Positions 34,084 to 43,424 of a stretch of DNA of 56,098 nucleotides are shown here, piece by piece (the first letter of the stretch is position 1; each line of letters starts with the position of its first letter). Made by a program: the position numbers and the translations under genes. The DNA lies in contig NZ_SLYW01000016.1 of assembly GCF_004343585.1 (NCBI RefSeq), positions 1 through 56,098 of the forward strand, given 5' to 3'. The notes under the pieces are model-generated. The model ran no database searches. It saw only the letters and a program-made list of their open reading frames with translations, and was not told where the DNA came from. The DNA comes from Neorhizobium sp. JUb45. GTDB lineage: Bacteria; Pseudomonadota; Alphaproteobacteria; Rhizobiales; Rhizobiaceae.

Positions 34084-37000
34084 ATGCTCGAGTTGACGTC
34101 CGACCTGGATCAAAAACCTTCGGTGCCGTTTTGGAATGAGTCCGATCGTCTGGCCGCGATCGAGCGCTACACGATACTCGACAGTGGCCGGGAAGAGGCT
34201 TTTGATGATGTGGCCGAGTTGGCTGCGGATATCCTCGAAGCGCCCATTGCCGTGGTCAACTTTATCGCTGCCGATCGCCAATGGTTCAAGGCGGAGGTTG
34301 GCATCGGCACGGACACCCTCCCGCTCGATGTGTCCATCTGTCGGCACGCAATCATGCAGCCGGGCGTTCTTGTTGTGCCGGACCTCACGCAGGACCATCG
34401 CTTCAGAGGCAATCCGCTGATCCACATCGCCGACGGCCTGCGCTTCTACGCAGGCGCCGTTCTAGAGACGCCTGACGGCATACCGCTCGGCACGGTTTGC
34501 GTCCTGGATCGGAAGAGCAGGCCACAGGGTATCAGCGAGCGGCAGAAACGCGCGCTTGAGGTGCTCGCCAAACAAACCATGGCGCGGCTAGAGCTCAGGC
34601 GATCGGAAAGTACCGCGCGGGCCGAGCGAGCGCGGGCCGAGAAGCATGCCCGTCGCCTTTCACTTGTCGCCAAAGCGTCGCCGATCCTGCTCGGGGCGGA
34701 TGATCAGGTTGAGGCTGTGCGAACCTTATTCTTGCTTGTTGCAGACGAGTTTGGCCTAGACGTAGCTTTTCACTACCAGTGCGGCGACGGTGCGCTCAAG
34801 TTGATCACAGCAGTTGGGCTGACGCCGGAGCAGGAGCAAGCCGCGGCTCGGATTGAATTTGGCCAAACTGTCTGTGGGATTGTCGCGGTTAATCGTGCAG
34901 CGATGCACGTTACCGAAATTCAAACATCCGTTGTGGCGCACGCAGTATTCCTGAGGGTGTTGGGCCTCGATACCTATTTTAGCGCGCCGCTGCTCGCTGG
35001 GGGCGATCTGCTTGGCACTGTCTCATTTGGTCGTCGGGGTAAACCTTTCTCGCCAGGAGAACTCAACGCGCTGAGCGCAATCGCCGCCCAGCTCGCAACT
35101 GCGATCGAGCGCGGACATGCCGAGGAAGCCCTGCGCGAGAGCGAAGCTCGCCAGGCATTCCTGCTCTCGCTTTCGGACGCCATGCGGGTGCTCAAGACGC
35201 CGAAGGAAATCGCCGCGGTCGCGGCTGAGCGACTCGGTGAGCGGTTCGATCTCAGCCGGGTGTTCTATGCGGAGTGTTTCGGCAGCCTCATGAAGATTGA
35301 GCGCGACTATACGCGCGGTGTCGATTCGATCGTAGGCGAACACGATCTTGCGGCATTCGGACCGGAGCTGCTACGCGCCTATCATGAGTGCCCGGTCGTC
35401 AAGGTCGACGATGTCCAGACAGATACGAGGTTCAATGAAGACGCTCGGGCCGGGCTCAGGGCCAGGCAAGTCGGCGCCTACCTTGATGTCGTCCTGTTCG
35501 AGGATGAGAATTGGGTCAGCTTGTTGGCCTTGCAGAGCACCTTTCCTCGTGCATGGACGACGTCAGAGGAAGGCCTGTTTCGCGAGGTGGCAGAGCGCGT
35601 CAGAGCAGCAAGCGAGCGCGCCCGCGCCGAGGATAGCCTTCGTGAGCTTAACGACACGTTGGAGCGGCGGGTGGCCGAAACCAGCGCAGAGCGCGACCAG
35701 ATTTGGCGCCATAGCCTAGACTTGCTCTCGGTGATTGATCTGACCCGTGCAACGTTCGACACGGTCAATCCCGCCTGGACGGCAGCGCTTGGTTGGACGG
35801 CGGACGAGGTCGTGGGCCGGCCATTTGCGCAATTTGCTCATCCCGACGACGCAGAGGCAATCGCACACGCACTTAAGCTTGTGCGGAACGGCGTATCGGT
35901 CACGCGCTTTGAAAACCGCTACCGGACCCGAGATGGCGCATGGCGCTGGCTATCGTGGGTCGCGGTGCCGGAAAGCGGCAAGCTTTATTCGATAACGCGC
36001 GACGTTACCGACGATAAAGCACGCCAAACTGAGCTAGAGGTCGCACAAGACGCGCTCCGGCAATCGCAGAAGATGGAGGCGATGGGCTTGCTCACTGGCG
36101 GCGTCGCGCACGACTTCAATAATCTGCTAACGCCTATAGTCGGCACCCTTGATCTGCTCCAGCGCAGGGGGGTGGGGAGTGAGCGAGAGCAGCGTTTGAT
36201 AGCAGGGGCAGTGCAGTCCGCCGAACGCGCGAAGACTTTGGTTCAGCGGCTGCTCGCTTTCGCCCGACGTCAGCCGCTTCAGTCGGTGCCAGTCGATGTC
36301 GCTCAGCTCGTCGCGGGAATGGGTGAACTCATCGCAAGCACGACGGGTCCGCAGATTAGGGTTGTGGTCGAGGTGCCGGAGGACCTTCCACCTGCAAAAG
36401 CTGATCCGAACCAACTCGAGATGGCGCTCTTGAACCTTGCTGTGAACGCACGCGACGCAATGGGGGAGAACGGCGGTAAGCTGCGAATTTCTACCAGAGT
36501 GGAAAATGTTTTGTCGGGTCATCGAACAAACCTTCCGGCCTGTGATTATATCTGCGTGTCCGTCGCAGATACTGGAGCAGGCATGGACGAGGCGACGCTT
36601 GCTCGCGCAATTGAGCCATTTTTCTCGACCAAGGGCGTGGGGAAGGGTACGGGCCTTGGTCTCTCGATGGTACATGGACTTGCGTCCCAGCTTGGCGGCG
36701 CACTCACCATCCAGAGTTGCCTCGGACTGGGAACCAATGTTGAACTGTGGTTGCCACTGAGCGCTGCTACTCCGGAAACCGCCGACACCGTTGCCGATTT
36801 GCTCGAGGTGCCACACACTTGCGGGACCGCACTCCTTGTCGACGACGAGGACCTGGTGCGGATGAGCACGGCAGATATGCTCGGCGACTTGGGCTACGCG
36901 GTCATCGAGGTGGCTTCCGGCGAGGAAGCTCTCCATCTGATCAAGTCTGGGACGCACTTTGATCTTCTTGTGACCGACCATCTGATGCCTGGCATCAGCG

Positions 37001-37170
37001 GGACCGATCTGGCTCGGGAAGTAAGGAGCGTAAAGCCTGACGCACCCGTTCTTCTGGTTTCTGGCTATGCCGATAACGAGGGCGTGGATCCCGATATTCC
37101 GCGCCTGACGAAACCCTTCCGCATAGACGAACTGGCGACGATGCTCGCGCAACTGGCGACCACAATCTGA
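34084..37170 (+). CDS. Hybrid histidine kinase with GAF, PAS, kinase and receiver domains
   Basis: A 1028-residue cytoplasmic protein. The first GAF domain (about 30-170) contains RQWFKAEVGI and LPLDVSICRHAI. Two further GAF-like domains cover about 190-350 and 360-520, and a coiled segment precedes the PAS domain (about 540-660, TFDTVNPAWTAALGWTADEV). The HisKA domain has H676 in TGGVAHDFNNLL and is followed by the ATPase domain (LLNLAVNARDAMGENGG; GVGKGTGLGLSMVHGL). The C-terminal receiver has phosphoacceptor D965 in VTDHLMPGISG. I chose the ATG at 34084 because GGAGAG lies nine bases upstream and GAF homology starts soon after; the longer frame begins with non-homologous sequence. No partner gene is adjacent. 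Confidence 0.88.
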   Translation: MLELTSDLDQKPSVPFWNESDRLAAIERYTILDSGREEAFDDVAELAADILEAPIAVVNFIAADRQWFKAEVGIGTDTLPLDVSICRHAIMQPGVLVVPDLTQDHRFRGNPLIHIADGLRFYAGAVLETPDGIPLGTVCVLDRKSRPQGISERQKRALEVLAKQTMARLELRRSESTARAERARAEKHARRLSLVAKASPILLGADDQVEAVRTLFLLVADEFGLDVAFHYQCGDGALKLITAVGLTPEQEQAAARIEFGQTVCGIVAVNRAAMHVTEIQTSVVAHAVFLRVLGLDTYFSAPLLAGGDLLGTVSFGRRGKPFSPGELNALSAIAAQLATAIERGHAEEALRESEARQAFLLSLSDAMRVLKTPKEIAAVAAERLGERFDLSRVFYAECFGSLMKIERDYTRGVDSIVGEHDLAAFGPELLRAYHECPVVKVDDVQTDTRFNEDARAGLRARQVGAYLDVVLFEDENWVSLLALQSTFPRAWTTSEEGLFREVAERVRAASERARAEDSLRELNDTLERRVAETSAERDQIWRHSLDLLSVIDLTRATFDTVNPAWTAALGWTADEVVGRPFAQFAHPDDAEAIAHALKLVRNGVSVTRFENRYRTRDGAWRWLSWVAVPESGKLYSITRDVTDDKARQTELEVAQDALRQSQKMEAMGLLTGGVAHDFNNLLTPIVGTLDLLQRRGVGSEREQRLIAGAVQSAERAKTLVQRLLAFARRQPLQSVPVDVAQLVAGMGELIASTTGPQIRVVVEVPEDLPPAKADPNQLEMALLNLAVNARDAMGENGGKLRISTRVENVLSGHRTNLPACDYICVSVADTGAGMDEATLARAIEPFFSTKGVGKGTGLGLSMVHGLASQLGGALTIQSCLGLGTNVELWLPLSAATPETADTVADLLEVPHTCGTALLVDDEDLVRMSTADMLGDLGYAVIEVASGEEALHLIKSGTHFDLLVTDHLMPGISGTDLAREVRSVKPDAPVLLVSGYADNEGVDPDIPRLTKPFRIDELATMLAQLATTI

Positions 37171-37431
37171 CCTCCGTTTGAGGAAGTGCTGGTTTGTCAG
37201 GTCCTCAAGCTATCACCGCCTAGCGGTATTCAGGACAGCCCCTGCCATGCCGGAAATCAAACCTTTGTTCGGATTGAAATTGGTTGATAGCAAGTCACTT
37301 GAACGACGGGTCGCAGGTTCGGCTCCGCTCAAGAGCTTGATACTTGATTATCGACGTCGTTCGTCAATCAGCGCATTTGACTGCAAAGTGCCGAAACTTG
37401 ATGTTTATCTGCATCAGGAATTCCGATATGC

Positions 37432-38391
37432 ATGTCTGATTGTGATATGCAGGCTCGCTCCATGAACCCGAAATTTCTTGTGATAGACCCCGAGAAGGAT
37501 ATCGCCGCCATCAAGGGCGTTTCATCCTTGCCACGTATCAAGCTCTTGAAGGAGTTGTCGAAGCGACCCGGCATCAATATCAACGACTTGGCGCAAGCGG
37601 CAAACCTCCCGCAGTCTTCCGTCTCGACGCACTTGCAGGTCCTCGAAAAGGCCGGGCTGGTGAGGATCGAAGTCCAGAAAGCGCGCAAAGGCAACCAGAA
37701 AATCTGTTTTGCCATCTATGACGAACTCATCGTCACCTTCCAGCCGAAAACGCAGGAACTGGCATCCGACCTGATCGAGGTGTCGATGCCGCTCGGGCTT
37801 TACACAAACAACGCCGTTACAGCCCCCTGCGGCATCTGCTCGACGGAGGGTATCATCGGCCTCCTCGATGTTCCGGAAACCTTCATGGATCCGGAGCGGA
37901 TGAAGACGAGCCTCCTGTGGTTCACCAGCGGTTTCGTCGAATACCAGTTCCCGAATAATGCCAAGCTGCGCGGCGATGCGATAGAAGCCGTTGAAATCGT
38001 GATGGAAGTCAGCTCGGAAGTGCCGGGAACGCTTCCCAATTGGCCATCAGATATCGTGCTTTCCATCAATGGTCACGAGATCGGCGTTTGGACATCGCCG
38101 GGCGATTTCGGCGACCGGCGCGGGACCTATACGCCCGACTGGTGGAAGCTGAAGGGGTCTCAATACGGCATGCTTAAAACATGGTCGGTGACGGAGGCCG
38201 GGACCTATGTGGACGGCTTGAGAATTTCCGATGTGGCGACCTCCTATCTTGCTCTCGACGAACATCGGTCCATCCGTATTCGGGTTGAAGTCAAGGCCGA
38301 CGGCAAGCATCCAGGCGGCATCAACATCTTCGGCAAGGGTTTTGGAAACTATGAGCAGGATCTGCTGTTGCGCCTGAAAACCAAGCAATAA
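37432..38391 (+). CDS. ArsR-like helix-turn-helix regulator with a large C-terminal domain
   Basis: A 319-residue protein. The winged helix-turn-helix covers about residues 30-100: LPRIKLLKELSKRPGININD, then AQAANLPQSSVSTHLQVLEKAGL, ArsR/MarR-like. The C-terminal 200 residues are rich in Trp, Gly and beta strand: a CGICSTEGIIG stretch with two Cys, SINGHEIGVWTSPGDFGDRRG, YTPDWWKLKGSQYG, and KADGKHPGGINIFG. This may be a sugar-sensing jelly-roll-like module; I do not recognise it as a named family. It lies 141 bases upstream of the GH51 gene, with an AT-rich palindrome between, and probably regulates the arabinoside operon. An ATG at 37462 is an alternative start. Confidence 0.75.
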   Translation: MSDCDMQARSMNPKFLVIDPEKDIAAIKGVSSLPRIKLLKELSKRPGININDLAQAANLPQSSVSTHLQVLEKAGLVRIEVQKARKGNQKICFAIYDELIVTFQPKTQELASDLIEVSMPLGLYTNNAVTAPCGICSTEGIIGLLDVPETFMDPERMKTSLLWFTSGFVEYQFPNNAKLRGDAIEAVEIVMEVSSEVPGTLPNWPSDIVLSINGHEIGVWTSPGDFGDRRGTYTPDWWKLKGSQYGMLKTWSVTEAGTYVDGLRISDVATSYLALDEHRSIRIRVEVKADGKHPGGINIFGKGFGNYEQDLLLRLKTKQ

Positions 38392-38479
38392 GTCAGATCG
38401 TCGGTCTGCAATCCGCCTGTTTTTGCTGCGGTGCATCACAATTTCCCCATTGACTTCATCGGCCATCTCTAATGAGTAT

Positions 38480-38512
38480 ATCAAAAAATACGATTTATAT
38501 CGTTTATTTGAT
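38480..38512. promoter_or_regulatory. AT-rich palindromic operator before the GH51 operon
   Basis: An imperfect inverted repeat with outer arms ATCAAA...TTTGAT and a perfect inner ACGAT-TTAT-ATCGT (38490-38503). It lies 20 bases before the GH51 start codon, overlapping the expected promoter/leader. It is the likely binding site of the regulator encoded just upstream. Confidence 0.6.
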
Positions 38513-38532
38513 TGCTTCTGGGAGGAACAAGC

Positions 38533-40044
38533 ATGAAGGCACGCATCGCCGTTCACCGCGATTTCAAGATCAGCGATATCGATCAACGGCTGTATTCGGC
38601 CTTCATCGAACATATGGGCCGCGCGATCTATGGCGGTATTTATGAGCCCGGGCATCCCAAGGCTGATGCCAATGGTTTTCGTACCGATGTCCTGAAATTC
38701 GTTCAGGATTTGAAAATTCCGGCCATCCGGTATCCGGGCGGAAATTTCGTATCAGCCTATCGCTGGGAAGATGGTATCGGCCCGCGCGATCAGCGTCCGG
38801 TCCGTCTGGATCTCGCCTGGCGCTCTAAGGAAACCAACCAGATCGGCATCAATGAATTTTCCGAGTGGGCGGATATGGCCGGCATCGAGATGATGCTGGC
38901 GGTGAACCTCGGCTCGCGCGGATTGGAAGATGCACGCAACTTCCTCGAATATGTAAATTTCCCATCGGACACGACGTGGAGCGACCTGCGCCGCTCGCAT
39001 GGCCGCAAGGACGGTTACGACGTCAAGATGTGGTGCCTCGGCAACGAGATGGATGGCCCCTGGCAGATAGGCCACAAGGTGGCAACCGAATACGGACGTC
39101 TCGCCAATGAAACCGCCAAGGCGTTCAAGGGTTTTGACAGCACGATCGAGGCGATCGTCTGCGGCAGTTCCAACGACGGGATGGCAACCTACCCGGAATG
39201 GGAACGCGAGGTTCTCGAGGAATGCTACGAGAATGTCGATTACATCTCGCTGCACAAATATTTCGGCAATTCCAGCAAGGATACGCTGAATTACTTTGGC
39301 AAGATCGAGGAAACCGGCCGTTACATCCAGACGATTGCCGGCACGATTGATTACGTCAAATCGAAGAAGCGCGCCAAGAACGACGTCCATATCTGCTTCG
39401 ATGAATGGAATGTCTGGTATCATATCCGCGAGGAAGACAGTCATCGCTGGCGCACCTGGGACTGGCCGGAAGCACCAGCGCTGCTGGAAGAAACCTACAA
39501 TTTCGAGGACGCGCTTTTCGTCGCCGGCCTGCTCAACGAGTTCATCCGCCGCTCCGACCGTGTCCGCATCGCCTGCATCGCGCAGCTGGTCAATGTGATT
39601 GCGCCCATCCGCGCCGAAAAGAACGGTCCTGCATGGCGCCAGACGATCTATCACCCCTATCGTTTTGCCTCGATCTTCGGTCGTGGCGAGGCGCTGCGTG
39701 TGGCGGTCGATGCGCCGACCTATGATTGCCAGGTGGCCGACGATGTTTCCTATCTCGATGTCGCGGCGGTGCGTAACCGGGACGAAAGCCTGCTGACGCT
39801 GTTCGTGGTCAACCGCCACCTGACGGAAAAGGCGGAGCTTGATGTCAGCCTCACCGGGTTTGCCGACATTTCCTTGTATGAACATCATGCCATGGAGGGA
39901 TATAATCTCACCGACACAAACGGCCCGGACAAGCCGGATCACGTCGTACCGAAGGCGGGCAATGGCGTCGGCGTCGAGGACGGAAATCTGAAGGGCGCGA
40001 TCGCCCCGCTGTCCTATCACGTTTTCCGTCTGAAGGTTTCGTGA
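38533..40044 (+). CDS. Alpha-L-arabinofuranosidase, GH51
   Basis: A 503-residue glycoside hydrolase without a signal peptide, so cytoplasmic. The (beta/alpha)8 barrel carries the GH51 landmarks: IEHMGRAIYGGIY near the N-terminus, IRYPGGNFVSAYRWEDGIGP, the acid/base E172 in CLGNEMDG and the nucleophile E291 in CFDEWNVWY. A C-terminal beta domain follows. It removes L-arabinofuranosyl residues from short arabino-oligosaccharides or other arabinosides imported by the transporter encoded downstream. The ATG at 38533 has GGAGG seven bases upstream. It is the first gene of the operon. Confidence 0.93.
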   Translation: MKARIAVHRDFKISDIDQRLYSAFIEHMGRAIYGGIYEPGHPKADANGFRTDVLKFVQDLKIPAIRYPGGNFVSAYRWEDGIGPRDQRPVRLDLAWRSKETNQIGINEFSEWADMAGIEMMLAVNLGSRGLEDARNFLEYVNFPSDTTWSDLRRSHGRKDGYDVKMWCLGNEMDGPWQIGHKVATEYGRLANETAKAFKGFDSTIEAIVCGSSNDGMATYPEWEREVLEECYENVDYISLHKYFGNSSKDTLNYFGKIEETGRYIQTIAGTIDYVKSKKRAKNDVHICFDEWNVWYHIREEDSHRWRTWDWPEAPALLEETYNFEDALFVAGLLNEFIRRSDRVRIACIAQLVNVIAPIRAEKNGPAWRQTIYHPYRFASIFGRGEALRVAVDAPTYDCQVADDVSYLDVAAVRNRDESLLTLFVVNRHLTEKAELDVSLTGFADISLYEHHAMEGYNLTDTNGPDKPDHVVPKAGNGVGVEDGNLKGAIAPLSYHVFRLKVS

Positions 40045-40052
40045 GGTCCGGC

Positions 40053-41123
40053 ATGGGGATCACGCTTCGCAATGTCAGCAAGAGTTTTGGCGCACTCGGC
40101 GTCGTTCATGATGTCAGTCTCGATATCCCGACTGGTGACTTCGCCGTCTTCGTCGGGCCATCTGGCTGCGGAAAGTCAACGCTGCTGCGCATGATCGCAG
40201 GGCTGGAGGAAACGACGGCGGGTTCGATATCGATCGAGGGCCGGGATGTTACCGATGTCGAGCCGGCCAAGCGTGAAGTGGCGATGGTTTTCCAGTCCTA
40301 CGCGCTTTATCCGCATCTGACCGTATTCGAGAACATGGCCTTTTCGCTGCGGCTGAAAAAGACACCAAAAGCTGAGGTCAACGATATGGTGCAGGAGGCG
40401 GCCCGCATCCTGCATCTCGAGGAACAGCTGCAGAAACGGCCATCCGAACTCTCGGGTGGCCAGCGCCAGCGCGTGGCCATCGGGCGGGCGATCGTGCGCA
40501 AACCAAAAGTGTTTCTGTTCGATGAGCCGCTGTCCAATCTCGATGCCGAACTGCGCGTGCAGATGCGGCTGGAACTTGCCAGACTGCACAAACAGATCGG
40601 TGCCACAATGATCTACGTCACCCATGATCAGGTCGAGGCAATGACGTTGGCCGACCGCATCTTCGTTCTGAAAAGCGGGGTTTTGCAGCAGGCGGGAAAA
40701 CCGCTCGAGCTTTATGATGATCCGCACAACCAGTTTGTCGGAGGCTTCATCGGCTCGCCGGCCATGAACTTTTTGCCCGGCAGGGTGGCGGCAAGACAGA
40801 ACGGCATGATCCGTGTCGCGCTCGATGGGCTCGGTTTCGAACTGTCGGCAAAGTCGGATGCCAGCGTTGCCGAAGGAACGGCGGTCAAGGTCGGCATCCG
40901 GCCCGAGCATTTGCATCCGGCCGAGGGTGGTTTCGAGGCTGTTGTGGATATGGCCGAGGATCTCGGCGGCGTGTCCTACCTGCATGCGTGCCTGGTGACG
41001 GGCAAGGACATCGTGGTGGAATTGCGTGGCCGCCGCGAAAATTTCGATGGCAGAAAGATATCGCTTTCGGCGGATGCAGGGGAGGTTCTGCTCTTTGCCG
41101 AAGACGGCAGCCGGTTGCGATAG
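40053..41123 (+). CDS. Sugar ABC transporter ATP-binding protein (MalK/UgpC class)
   Basis: A 356-residue ATPase. Walker A is VGPSGCGKSTLLRMIAG, the Q-loop VFQSYALYPHL, the signature LSGGQRQRVAIGRAI, Walker B FLFDEPLSNLD and the switch THDQVEAMTLAD. The C-terminal regulatory domain contains VGIRPEHLHP. The ATG at 40053 has GAGG six bases upstream and lies eight bases after the GH51 stop; the GTG at 40041 is less likely. It powers the importer encoded by the three following genes. Confidence 0.92.
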   Translation: MGITLRNVSKSFGALGVVHDVSLDIPTGDFAVFVGPSGCGKSTLLRMIAGLEETTAGSISIEGRDVTDVEPAKREVAMVFQSYALYPHLTVFENMAFSLRLKKTPKAEVNDMVQEAARILHLEEQLQKRPSELSGGQRQRVAIGRAIVRKPKVFLFDEPLSNLDAELRVQMRLELARLHKQIGATMIYVTHDQVEAMTLADRIFVLKSGVLQQAGKPLELYDDPHNQFVGGFIGSPAMNFLPGRVAARQNGMIRVALDGLGFELSAKSDASVAEGTAVKVGIRPEHLHPAEGGFEAVVDMAEDLGGVSYLHACLVTGKDIVVELRGRRENFDGRKISLSADAGEVLLFAEDGSRLR

Positions 41124-41166
41124 GAATTCGCGCCGGAGTTCAGGGAAATGGCAGACATTTCAACCC

Positions 41167-41187
41167 GCCACCTTCGGGAGAGGTGGC
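41167..41187 (+). promoter_or_regulatory. Hairpin before the binding-protein gene
   Basis: GCCACCT and AGGTGGC form a perfect 7-bp stem with a seven-base loop, 22 bases before the binding-protein ATG and 43 bases after the ATPase stop. It could separate expression of the binding protein from that of the upstream genes. Confidence 0.5.
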
Positions 41188-41209
41188 TTCGTGATGGAGG
41201 ACACTTCAA

Positions 41210-42478
41210 ATGTTGTGCAGAAAGCTTTTCGCGGCAACCGCGATCGCCCTAATGTCCGTACCGGCTCTGGCTGCGGAAAACATCACCTGGTGGGATTTCT
41301 TCTCCGGCGGTGATGGCGTGCGCATGAAGGCGCTGATCACCCGTTTCAACGAGGAACATCCGGGTATCAAGATCACCGGCACGACGCTGGAATGGGGCGT
41401 GCCCTTCTACACCAAGGTGCGCACTGCCGTTGCCGTGGGGCAGGGACCTGACGTAATGACCTACCATCTGTCGCGCATGCCGCTGGGGCTGAAGGAAGGC
41501 GTGCTGGATGAAATCACCGACAAAGACCTGACCGATGCCGGTCTGACCAAGGACAGCTTTTTTCCCGCAGCGCTTCAGGCCGCCAGCGGCGATGACGGCA
41601 AGCTGCATGCGGTGCCGTTCGATATCCATTCGATCGTGCTCTATTACAACGCAAAATTTCTCGAAGGTTCGAAATTCCTCGATGCCAATGGCAAGCTGAC
41701 CGGCATCAACAATCTCAAGGATTTCGAAGAAGCGCTGACCTACGCCAAGGAAAAGGGCGCCGAGGCACCGGTTTCCTATGCCACCGGCGATGATGGCGCG
41801 ACTTACCGCGTGTTCTACACTCTGTTCCGCCAGCTGGGCGGCGAGCTGATCACCGGCAACGAGGTTCTGGCCGGCGACAATCTCCAGAAAGCCGCCAAGG
41901 CGATCGAGGTGATGACCAACTGGCAGACCAATGAGTGGCAGCCGGAACAGGCGGAATATGAAGCCTCCGTTGCGTTGTTCACCTCCGGCAAATCGGCCTT
42001 TTCGCTGAACGGCGTCTGGGAAGTGCCGACCATGGTCGACCTCGATAAGAAGGGTTCGCTCGGTTACAAATGGGGCGCCGTGCAGGTGCCGAACCTGATG
42101 GGCACGCAGACCACATGGGCGGATTCGCATTCCTTCGCCATTCCCGCCAACAACAAGCTAACACCGGAAAAGCGCAAGGCGGTGATGACGGTGATTGGCT
42201 GGATGGAAAAGAACGCGATTGCCTGGGCCGATGCCGGGCATATTCCCGCCTTCAAGCCGGTGGCCGAAAGCGCCGAGTTCAAGAAGATGGAGCCGAACGC
42301 CACCTATGCGGCGCTGGCCGAAACCGCATCCTATGATCCACGCTCATCCATCGCCGGTGTCGGTTCGCCGATCTATGACGCTGCCATCAACATCATCTCG
42401 CCCGCCATCCACGGTTATGCGGAGCCTCTGGCCGCTGCCGAGCAGATGAAGTCCGACCTGCAGAACGTGTTGAAGTGA
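41210..42478 (+). CDS. Sugar ABC transporter binding protein (MalE class)
   Basis: A 422-residue periplasmic protein with a signal peptide ending at about ALAAEN (residues 1-21). The mature part begins ITWWDFFSGGDGVRMKALIT and continues with the usual extracellular solute-binding-family-1 features: QGPDVMTYHLSRM, AVPFDIHSIVLYYNAKF, FTSGKSAFSLNGVWEVP and SHSFAIPANN. GGAGG lies about ten bases before the ATG. Ligand probably an arabino-oligosaccharide, inferred from the GH51 gene in the operon. Confidence 0.9.
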   Translation: MLCRKLFAATAIALMSVPALAAENITWWDFFSGGDGVRMKALITRFNEEHPGIKITGTTLEWGVPFYTKVRTAVAVGQGPDVMTYHLSRMPLGLKEGVLDEITDKDLTDAGLTKDSFFPAALQAASGDDGKLHAVPFDIHSIVLYYNAKFLEGSKFLDANGKLTGINNLKDFEEALTYAKEKGAEAPVSYATGDDGATYRVFYTLFRQLGGELITGNEVLAGDNLQKAAKAIEVMTNWQTNEWQPEQAEYEASVALFTSGKSAFSLNGVWEVPTMVDLDKKGSLGYKWGAVQVPNLMGTQTTWADSHSFAIPANNKLTPEKRKAVMTVIGWMEKNAIAWADAGHIPAFKPVAESAEFKKMEPNATYAALAETASYDPRSSIAGVGSPIYDAAINIISPAIHGYAEPLAAAEQMKSDLQNVLK

Positions 42479-42489
42479 CACCGTCAGCC

Positions 42490-42514
42490 GTGGCCGCCGC
42501 TCTTCGGCGGCCAC
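42490..42514 (+). promoter_or_regulatory. Hairpin between binding-protein and permease genes
   Basis: GTGGCCGCCG and its complement form a perfect 10-bp stem with a five-base loop, eleven bases after the binding-protein stop. No T-run follows, which favours an mRNA-stabilising or attenuating role over full termination. Confidence 0.65.
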
Positions 42515-42539
42515 TCTCACGAGCATGGAGGTTCAAGAC

Positions 42540-43424
42540 GTGGCAATGCTGACTAATCGGCGCAAAGAAATGGCGGTGGCGGCTTCGCTTGTGGCGCCCT
42601 TCGTGCTGACATTCGCGCTGGTCTTTCTTTATCCGGCCATACGGCTGGTGGAGTTGAGTTTTACCAACAGTCCGCTGATCGGCGAGGGTGAGTGGGTCGG
42701 TTTCGACAATTTTAGCCGCCTGCTGTCTGACAAGCTTTTCCTGACGTCGCTCAGGAACAACGGTTATTTCGTCCTCCTGACGGTTATCCCGACCACGGTG
42801 CTGGCGCTCTGCATTGCGCTGATGATCAACCGGCTGCGCGGCTCCGTGCAGGCCTTGGCGCTCGCCATCTTTTTCCTGCCCTACATCCTGCCTGTGTCCG
42901 TGGTTACGCAGATCTGGACGTGGATGCTGGATTTCCAGTTTGGCGTTTTGCAGCCGGTCATCGCGTTTTTCTTCGGCAAGTCCGTCGCGGTGTTCAAGAA
43001 CCCCTATTGGGCCATGCCGACGGTGGCGCTGGTCACCATCTGGTGGACCAACGGTTTTAATGTCCTGCTGTTCATTGCCGGCCTGCGCAACATTCCAAAA
43101 GATTATTACGAGGCGGCCCAGCTCGATGGCGCCACCCGCATGCAGCTTTTCCGCCGGGTCACATGGCCGCTTCTGTGGCCGGTGACGGCGCTTGTCCTGA
43201 CATTGCAGATGATCCTGCAGCTGAAGATCTTTGATCAGATCTATCTGCTGACCAAGGGCGGGCCGTTCAATTCGTCCTATGTGATGCTGCTGATGGTCTA
43301 TCGCGAGGCTTTTCAGCTCAATCACGGCGGTTATGCCTCGGCCATCGCGCTGGTGCTGTTCATCGTCATCGCGGCCTTCTCCGTGCTGCAATATCAACTT
43401 CTTCGCGCCGGAGGCCGCCGATGA
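42540..43424 (+). CDS. Sugar ABC transporter permease (MalF class)
   Basis: A 294-residue permease with six predicted spans. The EAA loop is YYEAAQLDGATRMQLFRRV, and LTKGGPFNSSYVMLLMVYREAF precedes the last span. I chose the GTG at 42540 because GGAGG lies eight bases upstream; the ATG at 42546 is also possible and would shorten the protein by two residues. It overlaps the next permease by four bases (ATGA). Works with the MalG-class partner. Confidence 0.9.
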   Translation: MAMLTNRRKEMAVAASLVAPFVLTFALVFLYPAIRLVELSFTNSPLIGEGEWVGFDNFSRLLSDKLFLTSLRNNGYFVLLTVIPTTVLALCIALMINRLRGSVQALALAIFFLPYILPVSVVTQIWTWMLDFQFGVLQPVIAFFFGKSVAVFKNPYWAMPTVALVTIWWTNGFNVLLFIAGLRNIPKDYYEAAQLDGATRMQLFRRVTWPLLWPVTALVLTLQMILQLKIFDQIYLLTKGGPFNSSYVMLLMVYREAFQLNHGGYASAIALVLFIVIAAFSVLQYQLLRAGGRR

